Shown one piece after another: positions 34,672 to 43,628 of a stretch of 47,124 nucleotides of DNA; positions within the stretch are counted from its first letter, which is position 1, and every line of letters begins with the position of its first letter. Below the pieces are notes generated by a model. The model was given only the letters and a program-made list of their open reading frames with translations, was not told the DNA's origin and did not search any database. Location of the stretch: the NCBI GenBank assembly GCA_030681525.1, contig JAUXSD010000024.1:1-47124 (forward strand), in the 5' to 3' direction. The DNA is from Solirubrobacteraceae bacterium. Lineage in GTDB: Bacteria > Actinomycetota > Thermoleophilia > Solirubrobacterales > Solirubrobacteraceae. The translations under genes were made by a program, and so were the position numbers.

Positions 34672-36996
34672 TCATCTGACGGCCATCGCTTCGCGGTCTG
34701 ACGATCGGCTGCGAGCGGGCGCCGTGCGCGCAGGCACGGCGCCGTGCGCGGACTGAAAGCGGCGCAGCCGCAGCGCGTTGGCGACGACCGAGACGCTGGA
34801 GAGCGCCATCGCGACGCCGGCGAGTGCCGGGTTGAGCAGGCCGGCCGCGGCGATAGGCAGCGCCGCGATGTTGTAGCCGAAGGCCCAGCCGAGGTTCTGC
34901 TTGATCGTGCGCAGCGTGGCGCGGCTGAGGCGGATGGCGTCGGCGGCGGCTCGCAGGTCGCCGGAGACGAGCGTCAGGTCGCTGGCCTCGATTGCGACGT
35001 CGGTGCCGGTGCCGATCGCCAGGCCGAGGTCGGCCTGCGCCAGGGCGGGTGCGTCGTTGACGCCGTCGCCGACCATCGCGACGGTGCGCCCTTCGGCCTG
35101 CAGGCGCTTGATGACGTCGGCCTTGCCGGCGGGCAGCACCTCGGCGATGACGTCGTTGATGCCGACCTCATCAGCGACGGCGCGCGCGGTCGTCTCGTTG
35201 TCACCGGTCAGCAGCATCGTTTGCAGCCCGAGGGCCTTCAGTGACGCGATCGCCTTGGCGGATGTCGCCTTGACGGTGTCGGCGACGGTGAGCACGGCGC
35301 GCACCTCGCCGTCCCAGGCGGCCATGACGGCCGTGCGGCCCTGCTGCTCGGCTGCCCGCTGCGCGCGGTGAAGCTCGGCGGGGATGGGCAGGTTCCACTG
35401 GGCCATCAGCGACGGACGCCCGACCTTGATCTCGTGGCCGTCGACGGCGCCTTCGACGCCGAGCCCCTCGCGGTTGACGAAGCTTTCGACGCTCGGCAGC
35501 CGCCCGAGCTGCTCGCGGGCGGAGCGGGCGATCGCTTGGGCGATCGGATGCTCGGAGGCGTCCTCGAGTGCGCCGGCGAGCCGCAGGACGTCCTCGCGGT
35601 TGGTGTCGGGCGTGGTCGTGACGTCGGCGAGGGTCATCCGCCCGGTCGTGATCGTGCCGGTCTTGTCGAGCACGATCGTGTCGACCTTGCGGGTCGACTC
35701 GAGGAACTCCGGGCCCTTGATCAGCAGCCCCAGCTGGGCGCCACGGCCTGTGCCGACGAGCAGCGCCGTCGGGGTCGCGAGGCCGAGCGCGCACGGGCAG
35801 GCGATGACGAGCACCGCGACGGCCGCAGTGAACGCGAACGTCACGCTCTCGCCGGCGCCGATCCAGAAGCCGAGCGTGATCGCGGCCAGGGCGATCACGA
35901 CCGGGACGAACACCGCGGAGATCCGGTCGGCGAGGCGCTGGACGTCGGCCTTGCCGGTCTGCGCGTCGGCGACGAGCCGGGCGATCTGGGCCAGCGCGGT
36001 GTCAGCACCGACCTTCGTGGCGCGAACGACGATCCGGCCGCCGGCGTTGACCGACGCGCCGGCGACATCGTCGCCGGGCTGCTTTTCGACCGGAACGGAC
36101 TCGCCGGTCAGCAGGGACTGGTCGACGGCGGTGCTGCCCTGTTCGACGACGCCGTCGGTGGCGATCTTCTCGCCCGGTCGCACGACGAAGCGGTCGCCGA
36201 CCTTGAGCTGGTCAACGGGGAGGCGGCGCTCGCGCCCGTCGGCGTCGAGGATCGCGACGTCCTTGGCGCCGAGCTCGAGCAGCGCGCTCAGCGCGGCGCC
36301 GGCGCGGCGCTTGGCGCGCGCCTCGAAGTAGCGACCGGCCAGCAGGAACGCGGTGACGACCGCGCCGACCTCGAGGACGATGTGCTGCTCGCCACCGTCG
36401 CCCTGCGGGATGAGCTCGAAGTCCATCGTCATGCCGGGCATCCCGGCGTCGCCGATGAACAGGGCATACAGCGACCACACGAGCGCCGTCAGGGTGCCGA
36501 GGCTGATGAGCGTGTCCATCGTCGCCGTGGCGTGCTTGAGGTTCGCCCACGCCGTGCGGTGAAACGGCCACGCGCCCCACAGGATCACCGGCGCCGTGAT
36601 GTTCAGCACGAGCCACTGCCAGTAGTCGAACTGCAGCGCCGGGATCATCGAGATCAGCACGGCGATGAGGGCCATCGGCGCCGAGAACACCAGCCGCTGG
36701 CGCAGCGCCGCGGTGTGATCGAGCTCAGGGCGCTCGCCCGCTGAATCCGCCGGCTTCTCGGAGGGCAGCTGCGCTGCGTAGCCGGCCGCCTCGACGGCGG
36801 CGATCAGCTGTTCGGGCGCCACCGACTGCGCGTCGTAGTCGACGCTCGCCCTCTCCGTGGCGTAGTTCACGGAGGCGCTGACGCCGTCGAGCTTGTTGAG
36901 CTTGCCCTCGATGCGCCTCACGCACGAGGCGCATGTCATGCCCTCGATCGACAGCTCGACGTGTTCGGTCGAATTCGCGGCGTCTTGGAGCGCCAT
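34672..36996 (-). CDS. copA: Cu(I)-exporting P1B-1 ATPase
   Basis: A 774-residue P-type ATPase. One N-terminal HMA domain ([20 protein letters not shown]) is followed by the membrane CPC motif ([20 protein letters not shown]), TGES as [21 protein letters not shown], the HP motif [10 protein letters not shown] and [16 protein letters not shown]; all are intact. ATG 36996 follows a perfect AGGAGGTGA. It is 2 bases downstream of a secreted copper-binding-like protein gene, and the pair is controlled from a promoter with CsoR-like boxes. Confidence 0.95.
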   Translation of the reverse strand: MALQDAANSTEHVELSIEGMTCASCVRRIEGKLNKLDGVSASVNYATERASVDYDAQSVAPEQLIAAVEAAGYAAQLPSEKPADSAGERPELDHTAALRQRLVFSAPMALIAVLISMIPALQFDYWQWLVLNITAPVILWGAWPFHRTAWANLKHATATMDTLISLGTLTALVWSLYALFIGDAGMPGMTMDFELIPQGDGGEQHIVLEVGAVVTAFLLAGRYFEARAKRRAGAALSALLELGAKDVAILDADGRERRLPVDQLKVGDRFVVRPGEKIATDGVVEQGSTAVDQSLLTGESVPVEKQPGDDVAGASVNAGGRIVVRATKVGADTALAQIARLVADAQTGKADVQRLADRISAVFVPVVIALAAITLGFWIGAGESVTFAFTAAVAVLVIACPCALGLATPTALLVGTGRGAQLGLLIKGPEFLESTRKVDTIVLDKTGTITTGRMTLADVTTTPDTNREDVLRLAGALEDASEHPIAQAIARSAREQLGRLPSVESFVNREGLGVEGAVDGHEIKVGRPSLMAQWNLPIPAELHRAQRAAEQQGRTAVMAAWDGEVRAVLTVADTVKATSAKAIASLKALGLQTMLLTGDNETTARAVADEVGINDVIAEVLPAGKADVIKRLQAEGRTVAMVGDGVNDAPALAQADLGLAIGTGTDVAIEASDLTLVSGDLRAAADAIRLSRATLRTIKQNLGWAFGYNIAALPIAAAGLLNPALAGVAMALSSVSVVANALRLRRFQSAHGAVPARTAPARSRSSDREAMAVR

Positions 36997-36998
36997 GG

Positions 36999-37994
36999 CT
37001 ACTTCACCTCCTGCGTGAACGCGACCGTGTGCACGGTGCCCTGATGCTTGAACTGAAGAAACAGCCGGTAGCGCCCGGCGGTCGGGAACGTCGCCGCGAA
37101 GGCAATCGGCTCGCCGTGCGGCGCCGAGTTGCGCTCGCCGTGGCCGTGCTCGGACGGATGCACGTGCAGGAACGCCAGGTCACCTTCGCGCAGCGCGACG
37201 AGGTGCCCGCCTGCGCCGAGGTACGGCTCAGGCTGCACGGCCTGACCGTCCTCGCTGATCTCAAAGCGCAGAGATGCTTCCTGGCCGGGACGCGCGCTGC
37301 TCTCCTGCTTGCGGACCTCATAGCCGCCGTCGCTGATCGCGGTCGTCGCCGCTGGCGGCAGCGGCTGCAGGTCGGCCTGCCCGTCGACGCGCAGTTCGGT
37401 GGCGAGGGTTGCCGGCTGCCCCGCGTGGGCGAAGTCGGCGAACAGCCGATATGAGCCGGCTAGGGGTAGGCGCACTGCGACCGTCCAGCTGCCGTCTCGG
37501 TTCTGCGAGGGATGCAGGTGCTGGAAGCCCGCGAGATCGCGCCGGACGACGATTACATGCATGCGCTTGGTGTGCGCGACATCGAAGTCGCGCACCGTTT
37601 CGCCGCGGTCGTCGACGATGCGAAAGCGGACCTCCTCGCTGTGCGCGCGGCGCAGCTCGGGGGTGGAGACCACGAGGCGCAGGCCGTTTTCGGCGACCGC
37701 GAGGCCGCGTACCGGATGTGTCTCGTCCTTGGCGCCATGCGCGGGGGCGGCGTCCGGGCGTGCCTTGACCGGGGCGCTCGTGTGCTCGTCTGAGCCAGAG
37801 TGTCCGCCGGCGCTTGGCGTCGCAGGGTCTGCACCGTCGTCGGCTCCTCGCTCGCGGTCAGGATCGATCGCTCCACCCGCCAGAGCAGCTGTGCCGGACA
37901 AGGCGATGAGGAGGGCGGCGAAGCCGGCGAGCTTGACCGGAGCGGTGGCGAGACGGCTCCGGAGGCGGTTCGGTTGTGACGTGGGGTTCGGCAT
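36999..37994 (-). CDS. Secreted protein co-transcribed with copA, His-rich linker and Ig-like domains
   Basis: A 331-residue protein. ATG 37994 has AAGGAG 7 bases upstream. There is a signal peptide ([20 protein letters not shown]), a His/Asp linker ([11 protein letters not shown]) and two beta domains with metal-like motifs ([39 protein letters not shown]). The paired HLHP/HVHP motifs recur in both domains. It is likely an extracytoplasmic copper-binding or buffering partner of CopA. No exact family name is known to me. Confidence 0.78.
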   Translation of the reverse strand: MPNPTSQPNRLRSRLATAPVKLAGFAALLIALSGTAALAGGAIDPDRERGADDGADPATPSAGGHSGSDEHTSAPVKARPDAAPAHGAKDETHPVRGLAVAENGLRLVVSTPELRRAHSEEVRFRIVDDRGETVRDFDVAHTKRMHVIVVRRDLAGFQHLHPSQNRDGSWTVAVRLPLAGSYRLFADFAHAGQPATLATELRVDGQADLQPLPPAATTAISDGGYEVRKQESSARPGQEASLRFEISEDGQAVQPEPYLGAGGHLVALREGDLAFLHVHPSEHGHGERNSAPHGEPIAFAATFPTAGRYRLFLQFKHQGTVHTVAFTQEVK

Positions 37995-38011
37995 CGCGGG
38001 AACTCCTTCCG

Positions 38012-38028
38012 ATACGGGTGGGGGGTAT
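38012..38028. promoter_or_regulatory. CsoR-like box 1 (degenerate)
   Basis: ATACGGGTGGGGGGTAT, a 17-base element with an intact right half and a diverged left half, 18 bases upstream of the ATG of the copA partner gene. Confidence 0.45.
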
Positions 38029-38048
38029 CTACCGGGCGACTGTAGCAT

Positions 38049-38065
38049 ATACCCCCAGGGGGTAT
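38049..38065. promoter_or_regulatory. CsoR-like box 2
   Basis: ATACCCCCAGGGGGTAT, a perfect 17-base palindrome of the type bound by CsoR/RcnR-family copper or nickel repressors. Confidence 0.75.
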
Positions 38066-38082
38066 TACAGGGCGGAGCCAAC

Positions 38083-38099
38083 ATACCCCCGGGGGGTAG
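38083..38099. promoter_or_regulatory. CsoR-like box 3
   Basis: ATACCCCCGGGGGGTAG, one base from the palindrome. It abuts the -35 element TTGACA (38100-38105) of the rightward promoter. Confidence 0.7.
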
Positions 38100-38129
38100 T
38101 TGACAACTGCACGCTCCCTGCGGTACGGT
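38100..38129 (+). promoter_or_regulatory. Sigma-70-like promoter of the 70-residue gene
   Basis: TTGACA (38100-38105), an 18-base spacer and TACGGT (38124-38129), flanked on both sides by CsoR-like boxes. The start point would fall just before box 4. Confidence 0.5.
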
Positions 38130-38141
38130 CGCCTCGAGCAG

Positions 38142-38158
38142 ATACCCCCAGGGGGTCT
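38142..38158. promoter_or_regulatory. CsoR-like box 4
   Basis: ATACCCCCAGGGGGTCT, one base from the palindrome, between the putative promoter and the ribosome binding site of the 70-residue gene. Confidence 0.7.
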
Positions 38159-38178
38159 AATCAAGAAGGGAGAACGAG

Positions 38179-38391
38179 ATGTCCGCACTGCAGATCAAGA
38201 GTCAACTGGAGGACCTGCAGGCTGAGCGGGCTCTCGCTGACATCGCCGATCTGGGCGACAACGGCACGTACATGCTCGACCTCGAAGGCGAGATCGCGGC
38301 GACGCGTACCGCGCTCGAGCTCGCGATTCTGAAGCTCGACGCACATGCGCCCGCCGGGGCCGCCCCGGCAACCGAGGCCCCAGGCTGGTGA
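38179..38391 (+). CDS. Small acidic helical protein of unknown function behind CsoR-like boxes
   Basis: A 70-residue protein, ATG 38179, with AAGGGAG 8 bases upstream. It is mostly heptad-like helix (SALQIKSQLEDLQAERALAD; LDLEGEIAATRTALELAILK) with a Pro/Ala tail, and has no Cys, His cluster or signal peptide except one His near the end. It is not CsoR: the Cys-His-Cys ligands are absent. Placement between CsoR-like boxes suggests copper induction. The role is unknown. Confidence 0.68.
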   Translation: MSALQIKSQLEDLQAERALADIADLGDNGTYMLDLEGEIAATRTALELAILKLDAHAPAGAAPATEAPGW

Positions 38392-38725
38392 GAAACCCGG
38401 CGATTCACCCGGCGCGACCGACCGCCTAGCTGCACGAGCCTAGCGAGGCGCCAGTCCCGGCGCCCCAGCGCAGAAGTTGGCGAGTCGAGGAGCCCCAATC
38501 ATGACGACCTTTTCCGAACCTTTCCCGACAGACAGCGGCTGCCGGCGGCTCGCCCCTCGAGTGGCTTTAGATCCTGTCGCCCCCAGGCCGAGCTCGAGCC
38601 CTAACTGTGGGGCAGATATTGGGTCGCCCTCCGATGTGCAGGCGACGGCAACCGCAGACACTCGTCCCATACCTGATCAGACCCCTCCGAAGTTCTCAGC
38701 AGCGATCAACCTCAGAGAGGCCCAG
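38392..38725. other. Non-coding stretch before DUF4396
   Basis: 334 bases. An open frame extends upstream of the DUF4396 start, but its composition is not protein-like and it has no ribosome binding site. No repeat or operator is clear. Confidence 0.4.
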
Positions 38726-39418
38726 ATGACCACTAGCCCGACGACCCCCGTCGTGGACGCCCCGGATACAGATCAGCACCACCACGAGATGCCGACGTCC
38801 GGTGGCGCGTTGAACCGGGTCGCGCTCAGCGCCACGCTGCACTGCCTGACCGGCTGCGCGATTGGCGAGGTGCTCGGCATGGTCATCGGCACTGCGCTCG
38901 GGTTCTCAGATCTGGGCACGATCGCCCTCGCGGTCGCGCTGGCATTCCTGTTCGGATACGCGCTGACGAGCCTGCCGCTGCTGCGCGCGGGGTTCGCGCT
39001 CGGCGCCGTCATCCCGATCGCCTTGGCCGCCGACACGCTCAGCATCGCGGTCATGGAGATCGTCGACAACGCGATCATGCTCTTGGTGCCCGGCGCGATG
39101 GACGCGGGCGTCGGCAGCCTGCTGTTCTGGGGTGCGCTGTCGTTCGCGCTCGTGATCGCCGGCGCCGTCGCGTTGCCGGTCAACCGCTGGCTGATCGTCC
39201 GCGGCAAGGGTCATGCGGTGGTCCACGCCACCGGCGTGCATGGCGGCGTGTCGCCGCGCGTCGTCGGGATCGTCGCCGCGGTCGCGTTCGTCTTCGGCAC
39301 GAGCGTTCTGGCCGCCGAGATCTTCGACACCGACGAGCCCGCGCACGACGACGGCCACGGCGCCGTCGTCGCGCCACCCGCTGAAGTCGGCGTTGCGCAG
39401 CGCGCGGGGGTGGCGTGA
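38726..39418 (+). CDS. DUF4396 membrane protein
   Basis: A 230-residue protein, ATG 38726, GAGAGG upstream. A His-containing N-terminus (DTDQHHHEMP) precedes the DUF4396 core: ATLHCLTGCAIGEVLGMVIG, ALAFLFGYALTSLPLLRAGF, ADTLSIAVMEIVDNAIMLLV, and a final helix, about five helices in all. The Cys pair in HCLTGC and the acidic EIVDN in the membrane suggest ion handling. The family often lies in metal or redox islands, but its function is unknown. It overlaps the next gene as TGATG. Confidence 0.78.
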   Translation: MTTSPTTPVVDAPDTDQHHHEMPTSGGALNRVALSATLHCLTGCAIGEVLGMVIGTALGFSDLGTIALAVALAFLFGYALTSLPLLRAGFALGAVIPIALAADTLSIAVMEIVDNAIMLLVPGAMDAGVGSLLFWGALSFALVIAGAVALPVNRWLIVRGKGHAVVHATGVHGGVSPRVVGIVAAVAFVFGTSVLAAEIFDTDEPAHDDGHGAVVAPPAEVGVAQRAGVA

Positions 39419-39954
39419 TGGCGCGCATCGACCCGATCGATCCCAGCCGCGCCAGCGGCAAGGCGCGCGAGCTGCTCGACGAGCTCGCCCAGCGCGGTGG
39501 CACGCTCGGCCCGATGGTTCTGGCGATGGCGAACGCCCCCGCGTTGCTGCGCGGCTACATCGATCTCAACCGCGCGATGAAGCGCAGCCATCTCGATCGT
39601 CGGATCAGCGAGCGGATCGCGCTCGCCGCCCAGGAGTGGATCGGCTGCGACGTCTGCCTGGCGGCCCACGCCCACGCCGCCCGCGAGCTGGGCCTGAGCG
39701 ACACAGACATCGAGCTGGCCCGCCAGGGCACCGCCACGGACGCCAAGACCGCGGCACTCGTGGCGTTCGGTCAACAGGTGATCGCCGCGCCGAGCGAGGT
39801 GAGCGACGAACAGATCGACGAGCTGCGCGCCTTCGGCTACCGCGACGAGCAGATCGCCGAGGTCGTCGGCCTCGTGTCCCTGCAGCTTCTGACCGGCGCG
39901 TTCAACCTCGTCGCCGGCATCCACACCACCCCGACCGCGAGGAGCGCCGCATGA
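39418..39954 (+). CDS. AhpD-like/carboxymuconolactone decarboxylase-family protein
   Basis: A 178-residue protein, ATG 39418. The catalytic motif CDVCLAAHAHAARELGLSD holds the C-x2-C and His of AhpD-like peroxidase partners. The fold is all-helical (SRASGKARELLDELAQRGG; ISERIALAAQEWIG). It likely reduces peroxides or thiols. It is coupled to DUF4396 upstream and to a 24-codon ORF downstream. Confidence 0.85.
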   Translation: MARIDPIDPSRASGKARELLDELAQRGGTLGPMVLAMANAPALLRGYIDLNRAMKRSHLDRRISERIALAAQEWIGCDVCLAAHAHAARELGLSDTDIELARQGTATDAKTAALVAFGQQVIAAPSEVSDEQIDELRAFGYRDEQIAEVVGLVSLQLLTGAFNLVAGIHTTPTARSAA

Positions 39955-40025
39955 GCACGTCCTACCTCGCCTGGGCAGCGGCGGTCGGCGCCGCCGGCTG
40001 CGGGCGATGCGCGAACGCCGTCTAG
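39951..40025 (+). CDS. 24-residue ORF coupled to the AhpD-like gene
   Basis: ATG 39951 overlaps the AhpD stop (ATGA) and has GAGGAG 6 bases upstream, as strong a site as any in the operon. The product is a short hydrophobic stretch (YLAWAAAVGAAG) followed by CGRC and ANAV, then TAG. It could be a real micropeptide with a C-x2-C site, or the stump of a deleted gene. Confidence 0.45.
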   Translation: MSTSYLAWAAAVGAAGCGRCANAV

Positions 40026-40078
40026 CGCCCTAGCGCGCCGGACGGTCGGCCGTGGCCTCAGGCCCGGCTTCCGCATCT

Positions 40079-40097
40079 ACTCCAATTCACGTGGAGT
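40079..40097. promoter_or_regulatory. MerR-type dyad before the MFS gene
   Basis: ACTCCA-N7-TGGAGT, a perfect 19-base dyad, 29 bases before the MFS start. Dyads of this length between -35 and -10 are typical of MerR-family regulation. No MerR gene is in the window. Confidence 0.45.
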
Positions 40098-40126
40098 CGC
40101 CGTCGGGCGGCTCAGAAAGGCAGATC

Positions 40127-41575
40127 ATGCAGACCGCACATCCGCGGCGCTGGGCGGCGCTTGCCGTCATCGCCCTCGCACAGTTCATGGTGATCATGGA
40201 CACCTCGATCATCGGCGTCGCGCTGCCGGAGATCCAGACCGACCTCGGCTTCAGCCCCGAGAACCTGTCGTGGGTCTTTAACGCCTACGTCGTCGCCTTC
40301 GGCGGCCTGCTGCTGCTCGGCGGCCGCCTGTCAGACCTGTTCGGCGCCAAGCGGCTGTTCACCGCCGGCTGGGCGATCCTCGCCGCCGGCTCACTGGCCG
40401 CCGGGCTTGCTCAGTCGACCGGCGTGGAGATCGCAGCGCGCGCCGTCCAGGGCGTCGGCGCCGCGTTCATCGCCCCATCGGCTCTGACGTTGCTGATGAT
40501 GCTCTTCGGATCGAACCCCAAGGAGCTCATGAAGGCATTCGCGATCTACGGCGCCGCCGCTCCGGCGGGCGGCACCGCCGGCGTGTTTCTCGGCGGCGTG
40601 ATCACGGAGTGGATCTCCTGGCCGTGGGTCTTCTACATCAACATCCCGATCGCGCTACTCGTCCTGGCGCTCATTCCGGCGCTGATGCCGGATGCCCCCG
40701 CACGGCGAGGCTCGATCGACCTCGCCGGCGCGCTGACGGCGACAACGGGCCTCGCCGCGACGGTGTTCGGCATCGTCCGCGCACCCGAGGAGGGCTGGGG
40801 CAGCTCGGTGACACTGCTGACGATCGCGGCCGGCCTCGCGGCGCTCGCCGTCTTCGTGGCCATCCAGGCGCGTCGCCGCGAACCGCTCATGCGCCTGTCG
40901 ATCCTGCGCACGCCGAACCTCGCCGCGGCCAACCTCGCGCAGCTGCTGCTGGGCGCCGCCTGGATCCCGATGTGGTTCTTCTTGAACCTCTATCTGCAGC
41001 AGGTCCTGGGCTATGGCGCGTTCGAGGGTGGCGCGGCGCTGCTGCCGATGACCGTGGCGATCATGGTCCTGATGGTGTTCGTGGCGCCGCGGGTGGTCAA
41101 CCGCTTCGGCTTCAAGCCACCGATCGTCGCCGGGATGCTGCTGCTCGCCGCGGGCATGGCGATCATGTCGCTCGTGCGGCCCGACGGCAGCTTCGCCGCC
41201 GACGTGCTGCCCGCCTCGCTGATCGCCGCCGCCGGCATGAGCCTCGCGTTCATCCCGTCGCTGGGAACGGCGATCGGGTCGGCGAGGCCCGAAGAGGGCG
41301 GCCTCGCAGCCGGGATCGTGAACACCAGCTATCAGGTCGGCTCCGCGCTCGGCCTCGCCGCGATGACCGCCGTCGCCGCCTCCCAAGGCGCCAGCCGGCT
41401 CGGCGACCTCAGCGCGCTGACCGACGGCTACTCGGCGGCGTTCCTCGGCGCTGCCGCGATCGCCGCGGCCGGCGCGCTGCTCGCGGCGCTGCTACTGCGC
41501 ACGCCGCCGGCGGACGCCTCTGCCGTCACACCGTCCGAGACCCCTGCCGACGATCGCCAGCCGGTCGCGGCCTGA
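40127..41575 (+). CDS. MFS drug/proton antiporter, DHA2 (14-helix) type
   Basis: A 482-residue transporter, ATG 40127 with AGAAAGG upstream. Motif D1 MVIMDTSIIGVALPEIQTDL, motif A GGRLSDLFGAKRLF, motif B ARAVQGVGAAFIAPSALTLL and motif C AAPAGGTAGVFLGGVITEWI are intact. About 14 hydrophobic segments. Likely exports drugs or other toxic compounds. A strong hairpin follows its stop. Confidence 0.9.
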   Translation: MQTAHPRRWAALAVIALAQFMVIMDTSIIGVALPEIQTDLGFSPENLSWVFNAYVVAFGGLLLLGGRLSDLFGAKRLFTAGWAILAAGSLAAGLAQSTGVEIAARAVQGVGAAFIAPSALTLLMMLFGSNPKELMKAFAIYGAAAPAGGTAGVFLGGVITEWISWPWVFYINIPIALLVLALIPALMPDAPARRGSIDLAGALTATTGLAATVFGIVRAPEEGWGSSVTLLTIAAGLAALAVFVAIQARRREPLMRLSILRTPNLAAANLAQLLLGAAWIPMWFFLNLYLQQVLGYGAFEGGAALLPMTVAIMVLMVFVAPRVVNRFGFKPPIVAGMLLLAAGMAIMSLVRPDGSFAADVLPASLIAAAGMSLAFIPSLGTAIGSARPEEGGLAAGIVNTSYQVGSALGLAAMTAVAASQGASRLGDLSALTDGYSAAFLGAAAIAAAGALLAALLLRTPPADASAVTPSETPADDRQPVAA

Positions 41576-41581
41576 CCACAC

Positions 41582-41613
41582 CCGGTCGGCGGCGCGACGT
41601 CGCCGCCGACCGG
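41582..41613 (+). terminator. Perfect 13-bp hairpin after the MFS gene
   Basis: CCGGTCGGCGGCG pairs with CGCCGCCGACCGG across a 6-base loop, 6 bases after the MFS stop and 18 bases before the ATG of the universal stress gene. No T-run follows, as is common in high-GC actinobacteria. It may end the MFS transcript or shield the 3' end. Confidence 0.6.
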
Positions 41614-41631
41614 TCCACCCAAGGAGTTGAC

Positions 41632-42159
41632 ATGACATCCACCGGACCCATCCTGATCGCCTACGACGGCTCAGACGACGCGCGGCACGCGATCGACCAC
41701 GCCGCCGCGATCCTCGGCGGCGCCGACGCCATCGTCCTCTACGTCCGCCCCGCGCTGGAAGGCATGGCCGCCCACGCCGCAGGCCACCCGGCGCTCGAGG
41801 ACGTCGGCAGCATCGACGACACTGCCCTGGACGGCGGCAGGCGGATCGCCGCCGAGGGCGCCGAGCACGCGCGCCGCGCCGGCCTGAACGCCGAGGCGCG
41901 CGTCGCGAGCTCGATCGACGCCGTCGCCGAGACCGTCGTGCGCGTCGCCGACGAACTCGACGCGAGCCTCATCGTCCTCGGATCGCGCGGAAGCCGCGGC
42001 CTGAAGTCGCTGGTGCTCGGCAGCGTCTCCGATCACGTCGTCCACCACGCCCGGCGCCCCGCGCTTGTCGTCCCGTCGCCGGGTCTCGCAGCGGCACGTA
42101 GGTACGTGACCAACGCGATCCCCGACATCCTCCTCGCGGCCCAGGTGCACGGCCGCTAG
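41632..42159 (+). CDS. Universal stress protein (UspA family)
   Basis: A 175-residue protein, ATG 41632 after AAGGAG. The N-terminal PILIAYDGSDDARHAIDHAA and the ATP-binding loop VLGSRGSRGLKSLVLGSVSD (G-x2-G-x9-G-S) mark an ATP-binding Usp. The family is induced by general, redox or hypoxic stress. It is flanked by hairpins on both sides, which suggests a short separate transcript. Confidence 0.9.
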   Translation: MTSTGPILIAYDGSDDARHAIDHAAAILGGADAIVLYVRPALEGMAAHAAGHPALEDVGSIDDTALDGGRRIAAEGAEHARRAGLNAEARVASSIDAVAETVVRVADELDASLIVLGSRGSRGLKSLVLGSVSDHVVHHARRPALVVPSPGLAAARRYVTNAIPDILLAAQVHGR

Positions 42160-42177
42160 GCATCCCGGGAATGCTGT

Positions 42178-42202
42178 GCCCGGCGCGCGCGTCGCGCCGG
42201 GC
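42178..42202 (+). terminator. 10-bp hairpin after the universal stress gene
   Basis: GCCCGGCGCG pairs with CGCGCCGGGC over a 5-base loop, 18 bases after the Usp stop. No T-run. Likely the 3' end of the transcript. Confidence 0.6.
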
Positions 42203-42222
42203 TCGGCATCCCGCGTGCAGCG

Positions 42223-43539
42223 ATGACCTCCACGGCGACATCCCACCTTAAGGGCGGTACCAGCCGGCGTCGACTGATGGTCGGCCGCGCGGTCCGACGC
42301 GTCCTCGGCGTGGTCGCGCTGGCCCGCGTCACGCAGTTCGTCGAAGTCGTCCTCTTCCCGCTCGTTGCCGTCCAGCGCGGAGCCGGCGCCACGGGCGGCG
42401 CGCTCGTGCTGCTCGCGCTCGCAGTCGGCTCCACGGCGGGCTCCGTGCTCGGCGGGACCGTCGTCGATCGTTCGGGCCCGCGGCGGGTCGCCGCTGCCGG
42501 CCTGTCGATGTCAGCCGTCGGGGCGGCGACACTGGCTGTCGGGCAGTCGCTTGCGCTGCTGGCGATCGCCGCGCTGCTGTACGGCCTCGCCACTGCCGTC
42601 TGGCGCCTCGCCCTGGAAGCCGCCACCGCTCACGGCCTGGCCCACGACGCTACGTCCGGGGACGTCGATGACGAGAGCTCGCGCGAACAGGCCTTCGCCG
42701 CGTTCGTCTGGCTGGTCAATCTCGGCGCGCTGGCGTCGGCCGGGGCGCTGGCCGCCGGGGTCAGCCTGAGCCTCGCCGTCGGCATCCAGGCGTTCATGAT
42801 GGCCGCGGCTGCGCTCGTGGCCGCCGGGCTCCTTCCGCGCACACACCCCGCTGCACGCACGGGCGACAGCGTGAGCCCCGGCTTTCGGGACGTGCCCGCC
42901 CACATGTGGGTGCTCGCGATCGCCTACGCGCCGCTCACCATGGTGATGTTCCAGGCCTTCTCTGGGCTCGCTCAGATCTTCGACGACGGCGACTACCGCA
43001 CCATGATCCTCGTCAACGCGGTCGTGCTCGTCGCCTTCCCACCGCTGCTGTGGTCGATCGCCGCACGCGTCGACGGCGTCCACGCGCTCGCGGCCGCCGG
43101 CACCGTCCAAGGGGTAGGGATCGCCGCCGCCGCCATCACCACCGACCCGCTGCTGAGCACCATCGTGTGGTCCGCCGGCGAAGCGATGTTGATCGCGATC
43201 ATCCCCGCGGTCATCGCGGGCATCGCCCCGCACGCCGCCGCGGGGCACTACCGTGCCGCCTTCGCCACGGTGCAAGGCGTCGCCGCCGCCGTCGCGACGT
43301 TCGGCGGGCCACTCATCGCACGCTGGTCGGTGGACGGGTTCGCCGCCGCGAGCCTGATCCTGACCGCGGCAGGAGTCGCGGCTGTCGTCTCGCGCCGGCG
43401 GTTCATCGCCGTTGGACTCAAGCAGCCCGTCGCCTGCCCTTGCGGTGCCCTGCTGTGCGCGTGCGATGCCTCGCACATCGGGTGCGCGTTCCCGTCGCCG
43501 GTCGTCGTGTATCGCGCAGCATCGGCCAGCGACAGGTGA
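42223..43539 (+). CDS. MFS transporter with a Cys-rich C-terminal tail
   Basis: A 438-residue MFS protein with about 12 helices, ATG 42223. Motif A-like GTVVDRSGPRRVAAAG and the second-half arrangement fit MFS importers/exporters of the YceL/MdtH-like group. The last 40 residues carry five Cys (ACPCGALLCACDASHIGC) and do not look like a membrane helix. They could bind metal or result from loss of an earlier stop. Substrate unknown. Confidence 0.75.
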   Translation: MTSTATSHLKGGTSRRRLMVGRAVRRVLGVVALARVTQFVEVVLFPLVAVQRGAGATGGALVLLALAVGSTAGSVLGGTVVDRSGPRRVAAAGLSMSAVGAATLAVGQSLALLAIAALLYGLATAVWRLALEAATAHGLAHDATSGDVDDESSREQAFAAFVWLVNLGALASAGALAAGVSLSLAVGIQAFMMAAAALVAAGLLPRTHPAARTGDSVSPGFRDVPAHMWVLAIAYAPLTMVMFQAFSGLAQIFDDGDYRTMILVNAVVLVAFPPLLWSIAARVDGVHALAAAGTVQGVGIAAAAITTDPLLSTIVWSAGEAMLIAIIPAVIAGIAPHAAAGHYRAAFATVQGVAAAVATFGGPLIARWSVDGFAAASLILTAAGVAAVVSRRRFIAVGLKQPVACPCGALLCACDASHIGCAFPSPVVVYRAASASDR

Positions 43540-43628
43540 CGAGGCATCGCGCGCCAAGCCGCTGCGCCAACGTCGCCACCGGTCCCAGCGTGGGATATAC
43601 ACCGAGCATCCGAATTGGAAGGACACAC

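Noticed and set aside
35368-36744. 458-codon open frame on the plus strand
   Set aside because: Antisense to copA; the composition is a mirror of copA codons and no protein motif is seen.
38477-38725. In-frame upstream extension of the DUF4396 gene
   Set aside because: The extension has no ribosome binding site, an atypical composition and would displace the normal family N-terminus.
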